The notes below the pieces were generated by a model, which saw only the letters and a list, made by a program, of their open reading frames with translations, was not told the origin of the DNA and ran no database searches. A stretch of 64,000 bases of DNA from Cellulosimicrobium cellulans. GTDB taxonomy: Bacteria > Actinomycetota > Actinomycetes > Actinomycetales > Cellulomonadaceae. The position numbers were made by a program, and so were the translations under genes. Position 1 is the stretch's first letter, and each line of letters begins with the position of its first letter. The DNA lies in the NCBI RefSeq assembly GCF_024124905.1, contig NZ_JAMXST010000004.1, positions 496,001 through 560,000 on the forward strand. The letters run 5' to 3'. Shown piece by piece: positions 10,882 through 18,924 of this stretch.

Positions 10882-12236
10882 CAGCGGGCCGCCGCTCCCT
10901 CGCCGGGACCCGTCCCGCCGCCGAGCATGCGCTGCCACATGTCCGCGAACCCGGGCAACGTCTTGGCCGTCGTCTCGACGTTCTCGACGCCGACCCCCGG
11001 GACGCGCAGGCCGATGACAGCGGCGGACGTCGCCATGCGGTGGTCGTGGTAGGTGCGGAACAGCGCGCCGTGCAGGGGGCGCGGCGTGATGACCAGGCCG
11101 TCGCGCGTCTCCTCCGCCTGCCCGCCGAGGCGCGTGATCTCGGTCGCGAGCGCCGCGAGCCGGTCGGTCTCGTGCCCGCGCAGGTGCGCGATGCCCCGCA
11201 GGCGGCTGGGCGAGTCGGCCAGGGCCGCCAGCGCGGCGATCGTCGGCGCGAGCTCGCCGGCCGCGTGCAGGTCCACGTCGACGCCGCGCACCTCGCCCGT
11301 GCCCGTCACGGACAGCACGTCGCCGTCCAGCGACGCGGTCGCGCCCATCGACTCCAGCAGCTCGGGGACCATCGCGCCGGGCTGCGTCGTCGCCGTCGGC
11401 CAGCCCGTGACGCGCACGGTGCCGCCCGCGACGAGCGCGGCCGCGAGGAACGGCGCCGCGTTCGACAGGTCCGGCTCGACCTGCACGTCGCGCGCCGCGA
11501 TCGGACCGGGCTCGACCCGCCAGATCGCGGGCCGGGAGTCGTCGACGACGACCCCGACCTCCCGCAGGACCTCCACCGTCATCTCGATGTGGGGCATGCT
11601 CGGCAGCGTGTGGCCGATGTGCCGGACGGTGAGCCCCTGGTCGTAGCGCGCGGCCGCGAGGAGGAGGCCGGAGACGAACTGGCTCGACGCCGACGCGTCG
11701 ACGTCGACCGACCCGCCGCGCACCCGGCCACGGCCCCGGATCGTGAAGGGGAGCGTCGTCGGCAGCCCGTCGCCGTCGCCCTCGACCGGGACCTCGAGCG
11801 CGCTGAGCGCGGCGAGGACCGGGCCCATAGGGCGCACGCGCGCGCCCTCGTCGCCGTCGAACCGGACCGTGCCGTCGGCGAGCGCCGCGAGCGGCGGGAG
11901 GAAGCGCATGACCGTGCCGGCCAGGCCGCAGTCGACCTCCGCGGGACCGCGCAGCGGACCGGGGGTCACGTGCAGCTCGCTCGGCGACGCACCCTCCTCG
12001 ACGCCGACGCCGAGCGTGCGCAGGGCGGCGATCATGAGGTCCGCGTCGCGGCTGCGCAGGGCACCGCGCAGCGTCCCGGGCCCGTCGGCGAGCGCGGCCA
12101 GCACGAGCAGCCGGTTCGTCAGCGACTTCGACCCCGGGACCTCGACGGTCGCGTCGAGCGGCCCGCCCGCCGTGGGCGCGGCCCAGCCCTCGTCGACGGA
12201 GGGGGGCACGGGCGCGGCGGAGGGCGTGGTCGTCAT
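10881..12236 (-). CDS. aroA: 3-phosphoshikimate 1-carboxyvinyltransferase (EPSP synthase)
   Basis: AroA joins PEP to shikimate-3-phosphate, the sixth step of the shikimate pathway, in the cytoplasm. The 451-residue product has the PEP/S3P-binding [18 protein letters not shown] near residue 35, the [17 protein letters not shown] segment, [17 protein letters not shown] (the usual N-A-G-T replaced by L-A-G-T, as in many actinobacteria), and the C-terminal [15 protein letters not shown] motif. ATG 12236 is preceded by TAGCCT with 7 nt spacing, so the message is probably leaderless; a GGAGG falls too close to the ATG to act as a normal ribosome site. Confidence 0.95.
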   Translation of the reverse strand: MTTTPSAAPVPPSVDEGWAAPTAGGPLDATVEVPGSKSLTNRLLVLAALADGPGTLRGALRSRDADLMIAALRTLGVGVEEGASPSELHVTPGPLRGPAEVDCGLAGTVMRFLPPLAALADGTVRFDGDEGARVRPMGPVLAALSALEVPVEGDGDGLPTTLPFTIRGRGRVRGGSVDVDASASSQFVSGLLLAAARYDQGLTVRHIGHTLPSMPHIEMTVEVLREVGVVVDDSRPAIWRVEPGPIAARDVQVEPDLSNAAPFLAAALVAGGTVRVTGWPTATTQPGAMVPELLESMGATASLDGDVLSVTGTGEVRGVDVDLHAAGELAPTIAALAALADSPSRLRGIAHLRGHETDRLAALATEITRLGGQAEETRDGLVITPRPLHGALFRTYHDHRMATSAAVIGLRVPGVGVENVETTAKTLPGFADMWQRMLGGGTGPGEGAAAR

Positions 12237-12243
12237 GGCCTCC

Positions 12244-12249
12244 AGGCTA
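12244..12249 (-). promoter_or_regulatory. -10 box TAGCCT for leaderless aroA
   Basis: TANNNT hexamer 7 nt before the aroA ATG on the minus strand. Confidence 0.5.
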
Positions 12250-12307
12250 GTGGAGGGACCGCGCCCGACGGCGGAGGGTCCCGGCGCGCGGACGCGTCCC
12301 GACCTCG

Positions 12308-13000
12308 TCAGGCGACCTTCGCCCGGACCGCCGCCTCGGCGTCGTGCACGGCCCCCGCGGCGAGGCCGGCCGCGTGCTGGGCCGCCTCCTGGGCGGCCTT
12401 CGTCGCCCGCCGCGCCGAGCGCCCCGCCTCCTTGGCCGCGTTCTTCGCGGAGCGACGAGCCTCCTTCGCGGCTCCCCGGGCCGAGGCCGAGACGTCCTTC
12501 ACGGCCCCCTTCGCGCTCGCGACCGCGGCCTCCTGCTTCGCCTGCTTGGCGAGCGCGAGGTCGTGCCGGGCTTTTTCGAGGCGCCACTGCACGCCGGGCC
12601 GGCCTTCGTAGTCCGCGCCCGCGATGAGCGCCGCACCGATCGCGCCGACGTTCGCCACGAACTTCCGCGTGCGCTCGGCGCGCGTCGCCTCGCCCGAGGT
12701 GAAGGGCTGGTTGACGACCGCGAGGGGCACTGTGAGCGCGGCGAGGGTCAGGGCCGCCGTGCGGGGCGCCTTCCCGACGGCGAGGAACAGGCCGGCGACC
12801 GCCGTGGCCGCGCCGTGCGCGCGGACCAGCGTCGCCACCTGGCGGTCGCTCAGCGGCACGTCCACCCCGGCGCCCTTCTCGACGAGGTCCACCCCGCTGC
12901 GCGCCGCACGGACGTGCTCGGCGGGCTTGAGGGCGGCCTGGACGCCGTCGTAGACGAACCAGGAGGCCAGCATGGGCCTCGCGAGGTGACGCAGCAGCAT
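12308..13000 (-). CDS. DoxX-like membrane protein with long Ala/Lys helical tail
   Basis: A 230-residue protein whose first 130 residues follow the DoxX pattern: an R-x-ML-A-S start, a helix with a conserved polar patch, then membrane helices (about 55-75, 80-97 and 110-125), including the PFTSGE motif region. The last 85 residues form a heptad-like Ala/Lys/Arg helix reminiscent of histone-like or LEA-type tails. ATG 13000 has a textbook AAGGAG 5 nt upstream; longer open frame upstream is non-coding. DoxX proteins have been linked to redox or sulphur metabolism, which fits its position divergent from sigR, but a direct link is inference. Confidence 0.75.
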   Translation of the reverse strand: MLLRHLARPMLASWFVYDGVQAALKPAEHVRAARSGVDLVEKGAGVDVPLSDRQVATLVRAHGAATAVAGLFLAVGKAPRTAALTLAALTVPLAVVNQPFTSGEATRAERTRKFVANVGAIGAALIAGADYEGRPGVQWRLEKARHDLALAKQAKQEAAVASAKGAVKDVSASARGAAKEARRSAKNAAKEAGRSARRATKAAQEAAQHAAGLAAGAVHDAEAAVRAKVA

Positions 13001-13105
13001 CGGATCTCCTTCGTGAGCCGGACGGTCCCAGCCTGCCCTCCGGGGGACGCCCGCGCCACCCACGACGCGCGTGCGCGCCGCGCTGCCGGGCCGCCCGGGG
13101 CCGCG

Positions 13106-13131
13106 GGAATGCGCGAGGGCGCCCGCGGGTT
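13106..13131 (+). promoter_or_regulatory. Sigma-R type promoter GGAAT-N18-GTT upstream of sigR
   Basis: GGAAT (13106-13110, preceded by G) and GTT (13129-13131) are separated by exactly 18 nt, the consensus recognised by SigR/SigH of actinobacteria. The predicted transcript start, 7-9 nt after GTT, falls at or just before GTG 13141. This indicates autoregulated induction under thiol stress. Confidence 0.8.
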
Positions 13132-13140
13132 GCACCACTC

Positions 13141-13293
13141 GTGACCGTCCTGCTCGAGACTCCCGCACCCGCCGCCCGGGCCGTGTCGTCGACCCCCGAG
13201 GCGCCGACGGCGGACGCGGCGTTCGCCGCCGCGTGGTCGGCACCGGTCACGTCACCGGACACCCAGACGAACAGGGGACTAGGCTCGTTGTTG
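13141..13293 (+). other. Optional N-terminal extension of SigR (predicted sigma-R' isoform)
   Basis: Starting at GTG 13141 adds 51 in-frame codons before the internal ATG 13294. The segment is Ala/Pro/Thr-rich, has no sigma-factor motif and looks disordered. Its GTG sits within about 3 nt of the start expected from the sigma-R promoter, so it would be read only from the stress-induced transcript. Streptomyces coelicolor makes a comparable 55-residue extended, unstable sigma-R'. That this form is made here is inference. Confidence 0.55.
13280..13285 (+). promoter_or_regulatory. Housekeeping-type -10 box TAGGCT for the short SigR form
   Basis: TANNNT hexamer with 8 nt to ATG 13294 and no Shine-Dalgarno; suits a constitutive leaderless transcript for the short sigma-R. 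Confidence 0.5.
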
Positions 13294-14007
13294 ATGACAG
13301 AGCGAATCTCCGGCAGCGACGTCTCCGGCAGCCCCGCGACGACGTCGGGGACGACGCCGGTCGAGGGCGCGCTGCCCACGGACACGGACGCCGAGGACAC
13401 GAACCGCGCGCCGCAGACCGAGAGCGACGCCGCGCGCGCCGCGCGGTTCGAGCAGGACGCGCTCCAGTACCTCGACCAGCTCTACTCCGCGGCGCTGCGC
13501 ATGACGCGCAACCCGTCGGACGCCGAGGACCTGGTGCAGGAGACCTTCGCGAAGGCGTTCGCGGCGTTCCACCAGTACCGGCCGGGCACGAACCTCAAGG
13601 CGTGGCTGTACCGCATCCTCACGAACACGTTCATCAACACGTACCGCAAGAAGCAGCGCGAGCCGCAGCAGGCGCAGACGGACGACGTCGAGGACTGGCA
13701 GATCGCGCGCGCCGCCTCGCACACGTCGCAGGGGCTGCGCTCCGCCGAGGCGGAGGCGCTCGACCGGCTGCCGGACTCGGACGTGAAGCGTGCGCTGCAG
13801 GAGCTGCCCGAGGACCGGCGCATGGTCGTGTACTACGCGGACGTCGAGGGCTTCCCCTACAAGGAGATCGCGGAGATCATGGGGACACCGATCGGCACGG
13901 TCATGTCCCGCCTGCACCGAGGCAGGCGCCAGCTGCGCGAGCTGTTGGCCGACTACGCCGTGAGGCGAGGACTGGTGGGGGCCAAGACCCCCGGAGGTGA
14001 GTCGTGA
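13294..14007 (+). CDS. sigR: Thiol-stress ECF sigma factor SigR/SigH (short form)
   Basis: A 237-residue group IV sigma factor directing transcription of the thiol-oxidative stress regulon. Region 2 includes [20 protein letters not shown] and [20 protein letters not shown]; region 4 includes [20 protein letters not shown] and [10 protein letters not shown], both nearly identical to Streptomyces SigR. ATG 13294 gives a length close to the 227-residue Streptomyces protein and follows a TAGGCT -10 box; GTG 13141 gives a 288-residue alternative (see the extension entry). The gene overlaps rsrA by 4 nt, so sigma and anti-sigma are translated together. Confidence 0.93.
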   Translation: MTERISGSDVSGSPATTSGTTPVEGALPTDTDAEDTNRAPQTESDAARAARFEQDALQYLDQLYSAALRMTRNPSDAEDLVQETFAKAFAAFHQYRPGTNLKAWLYRILTNTFINTYRKKQREPQQAQTDDVEDWQIARAASHTSQGLRSAEAEALDRLPDSDVKRALQELPEDRRMVVYYADVEGFPYKEIAEIMGTPIGTVMSRLHRGRRQLRELLADYAVRRGLVGAKTPGGES

Positions 14008-14342
14008 GCACGTCAGAGAGCCGGATCCCGGGGCGCGGCCCGGTCGAGGAGTCGGTGACGCCCATCCCGCACTCGACCGCTGGCGAGTCGGAGTGCGAGC
14101 ACGCGCTCACGCACCTCTACGAGTACCTCGACTCGGAGATGACGCCGGACGACGAGCTGCGCATGCGCGCGCACGTCGCGCACTGCTCGCCGTGCCTCGC
14201 CGAGCTGAGCGTCGAGGAGCTCGTCAAGCAGCTCGTGCGCCGCTCGTGCCACGAGAAGGCGCCCGCGGGGCTGCGGGAGCGCATCCACACGCAGCTCACG
14301 GTCATGGTCACGACGACGACGACGGTCGTCGAGACCCGCTGA
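14004..14342 (+). CDS. rsrA: Zinc-binding redox-sensing anti-sigma factor RsrA
   Basis: A 112-residue ZAS-family anti-sigma factor that binds SigR when reduced and releases it when disulphides form. The zinc/redox ligands are C31, H57, C61 and C64; spacings of 26, 4 and 3 residues match C11/H37/C41/C44 of S. coelicolor RsrA exactly. GTG 14004 overlaps the sigR stop. The N-terminal 25 residues before the domain are longer than in Streptomyces; GTG 14055 is a possible later start. A strong terminator follows the stop. Confidence 0.93.
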   Translation: MSTSESRIPGRGPVEESVTPIPHSTAGESECEHALTHLYEYLDSEMTPDDELRMRAHVAHCSPCLAELSVEELVKQLVRRSCHEKAPAGLRERIHTQLTVMVTTTTTVVETR

Positions 14343-14385
14343 GGCCCGCCCGCGGAGGCGCGGCCACCGCGGGGGTGAAGAACGA

Positions 14386-14424
14386 GAGAGGGTCCGGACC
14401 GACGTCGTCGGTCCGGACCCTCTC
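14386..14424. terminator. Bidirectional terminator between rsrA and bL37
   Basis: Perfect 18-bp stem (14386-14403 with 14407-14424) and 3-nt loop between convergent genes. Confidence 0.85.
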
Positions 14425-14448
14425 GCCATCCCCGGAGGGGTGCGCGTC

Positions 14449-14523
14449 TCAGGCGTTGGGGCGCTTGCCGTGGTTCGCGGCGTTGCCCTTGCGGCTGCGA
14501 CGCTTGCGTCCGCGCTTGCTCAT
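14449..14523 (-). CDS. Large-subunit ribosomal protein bL37 (24 residues)
   Basis: A 24-residue, very basic peptide beginning MSKRGRKRR and ending ANHGKRPNA. This is the actinobacterial small ribosomal protein bL37, first seen in the Mycobacterium smegmatis 70S structure. ATG 14523 has an AGGAGA Shine-Dalgarno 5 nt upstream, which supports the very short frame. It lies convergent to rsrA, a conserved arrangement next to sigR in actinobacteria. Too short for most gene finders. Confidence 0.88.
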   Translation of the reverse strand: MSKRGRKRRSRKGNAANHGKRPNA

Positions 14524-14619
14524 GATGTTCTCCTGACGATCGGGGGAGCCCCGCCGGTCTCGGCGGGTCAAGTCCGCCCACCATCGTCCCACACGCGACC
14601 CCTTGCCTCGGCCGAGCAC

Positions 14620-14654
14620 GCGATATATCGTGTCTGACGGACGAGATATATCGC
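14620..14654. promoter_or_regulatory. Double GATATATC dyad, probable PadR operator
   Basis: Two copies of GCGATATATC face each other across a 5-bp spacer (arms 14620-14634 and 14640-14654, 13 of 15 positions matching). Each core is itself palindromic, CGATATATCG at 14621-14630. It is by far the most AT-rich spot in the region and lies 56 bp before the DUF4097 start. TATATCG-type palindromes are typical of sites for some PadR regulators, and a padR gene is the second gene of this operon. Confidence 0.7.
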
Positions 14655-14709
14655 GAGTGCCCCGCGATCGCCGCCACGGCGCCGGGGCGCGACCAGGACG
14701 GAGCGCAGG

Positions 14710-15639
14710 ATGACGCAGGAGAGCTGGACCGTCACCGGGCCGCAGGCCATCGACCTCGCGCGCGTGCGGACGCTCGACGCGACCGTCATCGGCGGGCGCA
14801 TCGACGTCGTCGCGCACGACGACCCGACGCGCACCGACACGCGCGTCGAGGTCCACTCGGTCGTGGGCCGCCCCCTGGAGGTGCGCCTCGAGGGGACCAC
14901 GCTCCGGGTCGGCTACGGTCCCTTCGTCGCGGGCTGGAAGGGCTTCCTCGAGCGCTTCCGCACCTACACGGGCAAGGACGCGGCCGACGTCCACGTCGCC
15001 GTGCCGGCGACGACGACGGTCAAGGTCGCGACCGTGCAGGGCGAGGCCCTCGTCGCGGGCGTGCGCGACGGCGCCCGGCTGGCGACCGTCTCCGGCTCCG
15101 TGATGACGAGCCGCACGCGCGGCGAGCTCCGGGTCGACACGGTCTCGGGCGAGGTCTCGGCGAGCGAGCACGACGGCCCGGTCCGCATGGACTCGGTGTC
15201 CGGCGGCCTCACGGCGACCGGTGCCCTCCGGTCGCTGCGCCTCGACTCGGTCTCCGGCTCCGTCACCGTCGACACCCGCACCACCCCGTCCGAGATCACC
15301 GTGAGCGCCGTCTCCGCCGACGTGCTCGTGCGCCTGCCGGACCCCGACGCGATGGACTACGCCATCCGCTGCGTGAGCGGGCGCCTCCTCGTGGACGGCA
15401 CGGAGCAGCGCGGGTCCGCGCGCTCGTTCCACCAGCCCGCCCGGTCGGGTGCCGGCTCGCCGGTCCGGGTCTCCGCCGTCTCCGGCGACGTGACCGTCCT
15501 GCGCGGGGCGCCGGACGAGACGTCGTGGGACGCGGCCGGGCACCCGGTCGAGGACGCCCCGGTCGATGCCGACGCTCCCGCGTGGGGGAGCCCGGGGGCT
15601 CGCGGCGCCGCGCCGTCGAGCGGGCCGGTGGACCGCTGA
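14710..15639 (+). CDS. DUF4097 beta-strand-repeat protein
   Basis: A 309-residue protein built from repeated short beta strands: VSGSV, VSGEV, VSGGL and VSGSV turns recur every 18-20 residues between about residues 120 and 210, as in the DUF4097 (bactofilin/adhesin-like beta-helix) family. No signal peptide or membrane segment, so probably cytoplasmic. The tail (about 275-309) is Pro/Gly-rich. A GGAG lies 11 nt before ATG 14710. The stop shares a base with the padR start (TGATG). Families like this are often paired with PadR regulators in actinobacteria; the molecular role is not known to me. Confidence 0.8.
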   Translation: MTQESWTVTGPQAIDLARVRTLDATVIGGRIDVVAHDDPTRTDTRVEVHSVVGRPLEVRLEGTTLRVGYGPFVAGWKGFLERFRTYTGKDAADVHVAVPATTTVKVATVQGEALVAGVRDGARLATVSGSVMTSRTRGELRVDTVSGEVSASEHDGPVRMDSVSGGLTATGALRSLRLDSVSGSVTVDTRTTPSEITVSAVSADVLVRLPDPDAMDYAIRCVSGRLLVDGTEQRGSARSFHQPARSGAGSPVRVSAVSGDVTVLRGAPDETSWDAAGHPVEDAPVDADAPAWGSPGARGAAPSSGPVDR

Positions 15640-16238
15640 TGGCCACAGTCTTCGCGCACGGCGAGCTCCGGCTGTACCTCCTGGCGCTCCTCGACAGCGG
15701 TCCCAAGCACGGCTACGAGCTCATCACCGAGCTCTCGGAGCGCTTCGGCGGCACCTACCGGCCGAGCGCGGGGACGATCTACCCCCGCCTCGCGCGGCTC
15801 GAGGACGAGGGGCTCGTGCACCGCAGCGCCGACGGACGCAAGACGACGTACGAGCTGACGCCCGCCGGGCGCGCGGAGATCGAGGCGCGCCGCGGGGACG
15901 TCGCCGCGCTGGAGCACGGCATCGCCGAGACGGTGCGCCAGCGCGCCGAGGCGCTGCGCGCCGACGTGCAGGGATCGCTGAAGGGTCTGCGCGCCGAGCT
16001 CGCCGCCGCGGCCCAGACGGCGCGCGCCCGCCCGCGCGACGGCCGGCCGGACCCGCGCCGCGGCGAGTCCTACGCGTGGCGCATGGAGGCCGAGGCGCTG
16101 CTCCAGCGCTTCCGCGAGGACGTGCGCGCGGACCTGCGCCGGGCGGACGCCGCGAGCGTCGTCTCCGAGCTCACGGTCGACACCCTGCGCACCGTGCTCG
16201 ACAGCGCGCGCAAGGCCGTGCGAGCGACTCTGCCCTGA
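15639..16238 (+). CDS. PadR-family transcriptional regulator
   Basis: A 199-residue PadR regulator. The N-terminal winged helix shows LYLLALLDSGPKHGYELITEL (helix 1, turn, helix 2), a recognition helix around YRPSAGTIYPRLARLEDEGLV, and the wing HRSADGRKTTYELT. A long C-terminal helical domain for dimerisation follows (about 95-199). ATG 15639 is coupled to the upstream DUF4097 gene. The double GATATATC dyad before the operon is the obvious autoregulatory site (inference). The ligand is unknown. Confidence 0.92.
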   Translation: MATVFAHGELRLYLLALLDSGPKHGYELITELSERFGGTYRPSAGTIYPRLARLEDEGLVHRSADGRKTTYELTPAGRAEIEARRGDVAALEHGIAETVRQRAEALRADVQGSLKGLRAELAAAAQTARARPRDGRPDPRRGESYAWRMEAEALLQRFREDVRADLRRADAASVVSELTVDTLRTVLDSARKAVRATLP

Positions 16239-16308
16239 CCGACGATCACGAGAACCCCTCGACGCACGCACCGCACCCCGAACCAGAGAACCGAACGAGG
16301 AGAAGCGC

Positions 16309-17112
16309 ATGAGCACCGAGTCCTGGGTCATCAACGCCCCCCAGACCGTCGACGTGGCCGACGTCCGACGCGTCGTCGTCCAGCTCACCGACGGCGCGGT
16401 CGACGTCGTCGCCGATCCCGCGCGCGAGGCCGGGGCGCACCTCGACGTCAGCGAGGTGTCCGAGCGCCCGCTGCAGGTGAGCGTCCACGACGGCGAGCTG
16501 CGCGTCGGCTACGACTTCGCCGGCGTCGAGGGCCTCGTCGAGCGGGCCAAGGGCCTGCGCGACAAGGACCGCGCCGTCGTCCGGCTCACCGTCCCGGCGC
16601 ACGTGCCCGTCAAGGTGACGACCGCGCGCGCCGCGGCCTCCGTCGTCGGGTCGCGGGCCGACCTGTCCGTGACGACCGCGACGGGCGCCGTACGCGTCCA
16701 GGGGGTCTCCGGCACGGCGTCGATCAAGACGGCCACCGGCGCGGTCGACGTCGGCGAGCACGTCGGCGACGTCCACGTGAGCACCGCGTCCGGGGCGGTC
16801 ACGCTCGGCGGGACGCTCGGCCGGGTGTCGGTCAACACCGTGACGAGCGGCGTCGAGGTCGTGGCGCGCGAGAGCACGCCGCTCGTCGACGCGCGCACCG
16901 TCTCCGGCGACGTGGCCGTGCGCCTCGGGGCCGGGTCGCCGGTCAACCTCAAGGCCCGCAGCGTCACGGGCAAGGCCGTGCTCGACGGCGTCCGCCTGGA
17001 CTCGGCCGCGCAGCGCACGACGTCGGTCGACCACGTCGACCAGCCGGGCGCGGGCGGCGCGTACGTCTCCGCGAACACCGTCTCCGGCGACCTCACGGTC
17101 TCGCGCGGCTGA
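16309..17112 (+). CDS. DUF4097 beta-strand-repeat protein, second paralogue
   Basis: A 267-residue paralogue of the first DUF4097 gene. Both begin with the same M-x-x-ESW-V-I/T-x-P-Q pattern and share the middle repeats (TATGAVRVQGVSG, TATGAVDVGE, TASGAVTLGG). It lacks the proline-rich tail of the first copy. GAGGAG lies 6 nt before ATG 16309, 70 bp after padR on the same strand, so it is likely the third gene of the unit. Duplication around the regulator suggests the two products work together or oligomerise, which is inference. Confidence 0.8.
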   Translation: MSTESWVINAPQTVDVADVRRVVVQLTDGAVDVVADPAREAGAHLDVSEVSERPLQVSVHDGELRVGYDFAGVEGLVERAKGLRDKDRAVVRLTVPAHVPVKVTTARAAASVVGSRADLSVTTATGAVRVQGVSGTASIKTATGAVDVGEHVGDVHVSTASGAVTLGGTLGRVSVNTVTSGVEVVARESTPLVDARTVSGDVAVRLGAGSPVNLKARSVTGKAVLDGVRLDSAAQRTTSVDHVDQPGAGGAYVSANTVSGDLTVSRG

Positions 17113-17119
17113 GTCTCTC

Positions 17120-17181
17120 CCGCGAGGTAGAGGCCTGGTCGCTACCGGGCCTCTACCTCGCGCTACCGGGCCTCTACCTCG
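17120..17181. repeat. Palindromic element with 21-bp tandem duplication, acting as terminator
   Basis: Left arm CGCGAGGTAGAGGCC (17121-17135) can pair with either of two inverted right arms. The right arm lies in a perfect 21-bp unit duplicated in tandem (17140-17160 and 17161-17181). The two alternative hairpins lie between convergent genes and end 5 bp before the stop of the SGNH gene. Arm ends resemble those of the element at 19923-19994. Confidence 0.75.
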
Positions 17182-17185
17182 CGGG

Positions 17186-17788
17186 TCAGACCGTGTCGTC
17201 GGGGAGGCCCAGCCAGGCGTGCCAGCCGGTGTGCAGCACGAGCCACGCCATGAGCCCGTAGCCCGCCTGGCCCGGGAAGCCGTTGCCGCTCTGCGCGAGG
17301 TCCGCGAGCCACTGCTCGTGCGTGACGAGCGGGCTGAACGTGTCCACGTACGGCACGCGGCGCCGGTTCGCGACGTCCGAGAAGGCGTGCGAGAGCTCGG
17401 CGAGCCGCTCGGCGTCCTGCGCGTGGCCCGGCGGGGGGCCGACGACGAACGTCGGCAGGCGGTGCGACTCCGCGACGTCGAGCACGTTCGCGAGGTTGAG
17501 GCGCGAGCGGGCGACCGAGAGCCCCGCGTCGAGGTCGTGACGGCCGAGGCCGATGACGAGACGGTTGTCCACGTCCGGCTCCGGGGCGAACCGCCGCGCG
17601 GTCTCCGCCTCCCAGCGCTGGCTGAGCGCCGTCGTCGTCTCGCCGGGGATGGCGAGCGGGAACACGTACGCCGGCTGGGGGAAGCGGGTGCGCGCGACGA
17701 CGCGCCCCGCCCACCCCAGGGCCTTCGCGTCGCCGACGCCGGCGCTCAGCTCGTCGCCGACGACGCAGATCCGTACCTCTCGACTCAC
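17186..17788 (-). CDS. SGNH/GDSL-fold protein with degenerate catalytic motifs
   Basis: A 200-residue protein of the SGNH hydrolase fold. Block I reads VVGDELSAGVGD where GDSL enzymes have GDSx-x-x-G, so the nucleophile Ser is Glu. Block V, normally D-x-x-H before G-Y, reads NGFPGQAGYGLM, lacking both Asp and His. It may be a non-hydrolytic relative or use other residues. I choose GTG 17788 because GGAGG lies 5 nt before it; ATG 17809 is the main alternative. It is downstream of the aldose-epimerase-like gene on the same strand, 113 bp away. Confidence 0.7.
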   Translation of the reverse strand: MSREVRICVVGDELSAGVGDAKALGWAGRVVARTRFPQPAYVFPLAIPGETTTALSQRWEAETARRFAPEPDVDNRLVIGLGRHDLDAGLSVARSRLNLANVLDVAESHRLPTFVVGPPPGHAQDAERLAELSHAFSDVANRRRVPYVDTFSPLVTHEQWLADLAQSGNGFPGQAGYGLMAWLVLHTGWHAWLGLPDDTV

Positions 17789-17901
17789 GGCGTCCTCCAC
17801 GGGCGCCATTCTCCCCGACGCGGACGGCGTGGGTCGAAACGATCCCGTGGCGACGGCGTGTCCAGCCGGGCATATCGGACGGACCGCCCACCGCCCGCCG
17901 A

Positions 17902-18816
17902 TCAGAGCAGCGTCGCGCCCCAGACGACCTCGTGCGAGGCGCCCGGCTCGAGCCGCACGAGGCGCTCGCCGGTGCGGAACGCGTCCGCGACGCAGCTCAT
18001 CGGCTCCGCCGCCACGCCGGACCGGCGGAACGTGACGTCGCCGACGTGGTCGCCCGTGCAGACCTGCCACGTGTCCATCGAGCCGTCCATCCAGACGGCG
18101 GACGTGCGGCCGTCGGGCGCGGACAGGCGCATCCAGGACAGGCCGTCGGCGTCGCGCAGCACGTCGACGTAGGCGTCGTCGAGGTCGACGCCCGCGAGCA
18201 GGCGCGGCTCGCGCAGGTCGTAGCTCCCGGCGGCCGGCTCGGTGCCGGTGGGCAGGAGCCGCTCGTCGGTCGTGACGCGGGTCGCGGCGTCGAGGCGCAG
18301 CGTGCACTCGTCGAGGTTCGCACCGTCGGCCGACAGCCACGGGTGGAAGCCGATGCCGTACGGCGCGGTCGCGGTGCCGACGTTCGTCGTCCGCACGTGG
18401 ACGCGCAGACCGGCGTCGTCGAGCGAGTAGGTGACGCGCGCGACGAGGTCGAACGGGTAGCCGGGCGACGGCGGCAGGTGCAGCTCGAGCGTCGCGCGCG
18501 AGGCCTCGTGCTCGACGACGACCCAGCGCTGCCAGCAGGCCAGCCCGTGCAGTGCGGTGCCCCGGTCGGGCTCCGACACGGGCACCTGGTACGTGGTGCC
18601 GTCCACCTCGTACGCGCCGTCGCGCAGCCGGTTGGGCCAGGGGAGCAGGACCGCGCCGTTGAACGCGGGCGCGACCTCGTCCTCGGGGAAGGAGGTGAAG
18701 ACGGGCCTGCCGCCCACCGCGTACTCGCGCACGGCCGCTCCGACCTCGGTGATCGTCGCTGCGTGCTCGCCGTGGGCGATGCGGACCTGGGTTCCCGAGG
18801 GGGCATGGGTGTTCAC
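17902..18816 (-). CDS. Aldose 1-epimerase (galactose mutarotase) family protein
   Basis: A 304-residue beta-sandwich protein of the galactose-mutarotase superfamily that interconverts sugar anomers or hexose-6-phosphates. Seen motifs: GAVLLPWPNRLRDGAYEVDG near residue 55, ALHGLACWQRW with the catalytic His near 90, and YGIGFHPWLS with the second His near 170; a C-terminal Glu in RLEPG fits the general base. GTG 18816 lies 8 nt after a TACCGT -10 box, so it is probably leaderless; GTG 18822 is also possible. The gene is divergent from the aldo/keto reductase. Confidence 0.85.
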   Translation of the reverse strand: MNTHAPSGTQVRIAHGEHAATITEVGAAVREYAVGGRPVFTSFPEDEVAPAFNGAVLLPWPNRLRDGAYEVDGTTYQVPVSEPDRGTALHGLACWQRWVVVEHEASRATLELHLPPSPGYPFDLVARVTYSLDDAGLRVHVRTTNVGTATAPYGIGFHPWLSADGANLDECTLRLDAATRVTTDERLLPTGTEPAAGSYDLREPRLLAGVDLDDAYVDVLRDADGLSWMRLSAPDGRTSAVWMDGSMDTWQVCTGDHVGDVTFRRSGVAAEPMSCVADAFRTGERLVRLEPGASHEVVWGATLL

Positions 18817-18824
18817 GCTCACAT

Positions 18825-18830
18825 ACGGTA
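18825..18830 (-). promoter_or_regulatory. -10 box TACCGT for the aldose-epimerase-like gene
   Basis: TANNNT hexamer 8 nt before GTG 18816 on the minus strand; no Shine-Dalgarno. Confidence 0.5.
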
Positions 18831-18924
18831 CTCGGCGTGCGAGCGTGCGCGATGCGCTCTCGGCAGTCAGACTCGGTGCCCGGGTGTGTCTCCCGGCGCA
18901 CCCGACGGAGCACGAGGAGGAACG

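Noticed and set aside
17807-17809. ATG 17809 as the start of the SGNH protein
   Set aside because: The purine-rich site is too close to the ATG, while GTG 17788 has GGAGG at 5 nt and begins right before the conserved first strand.
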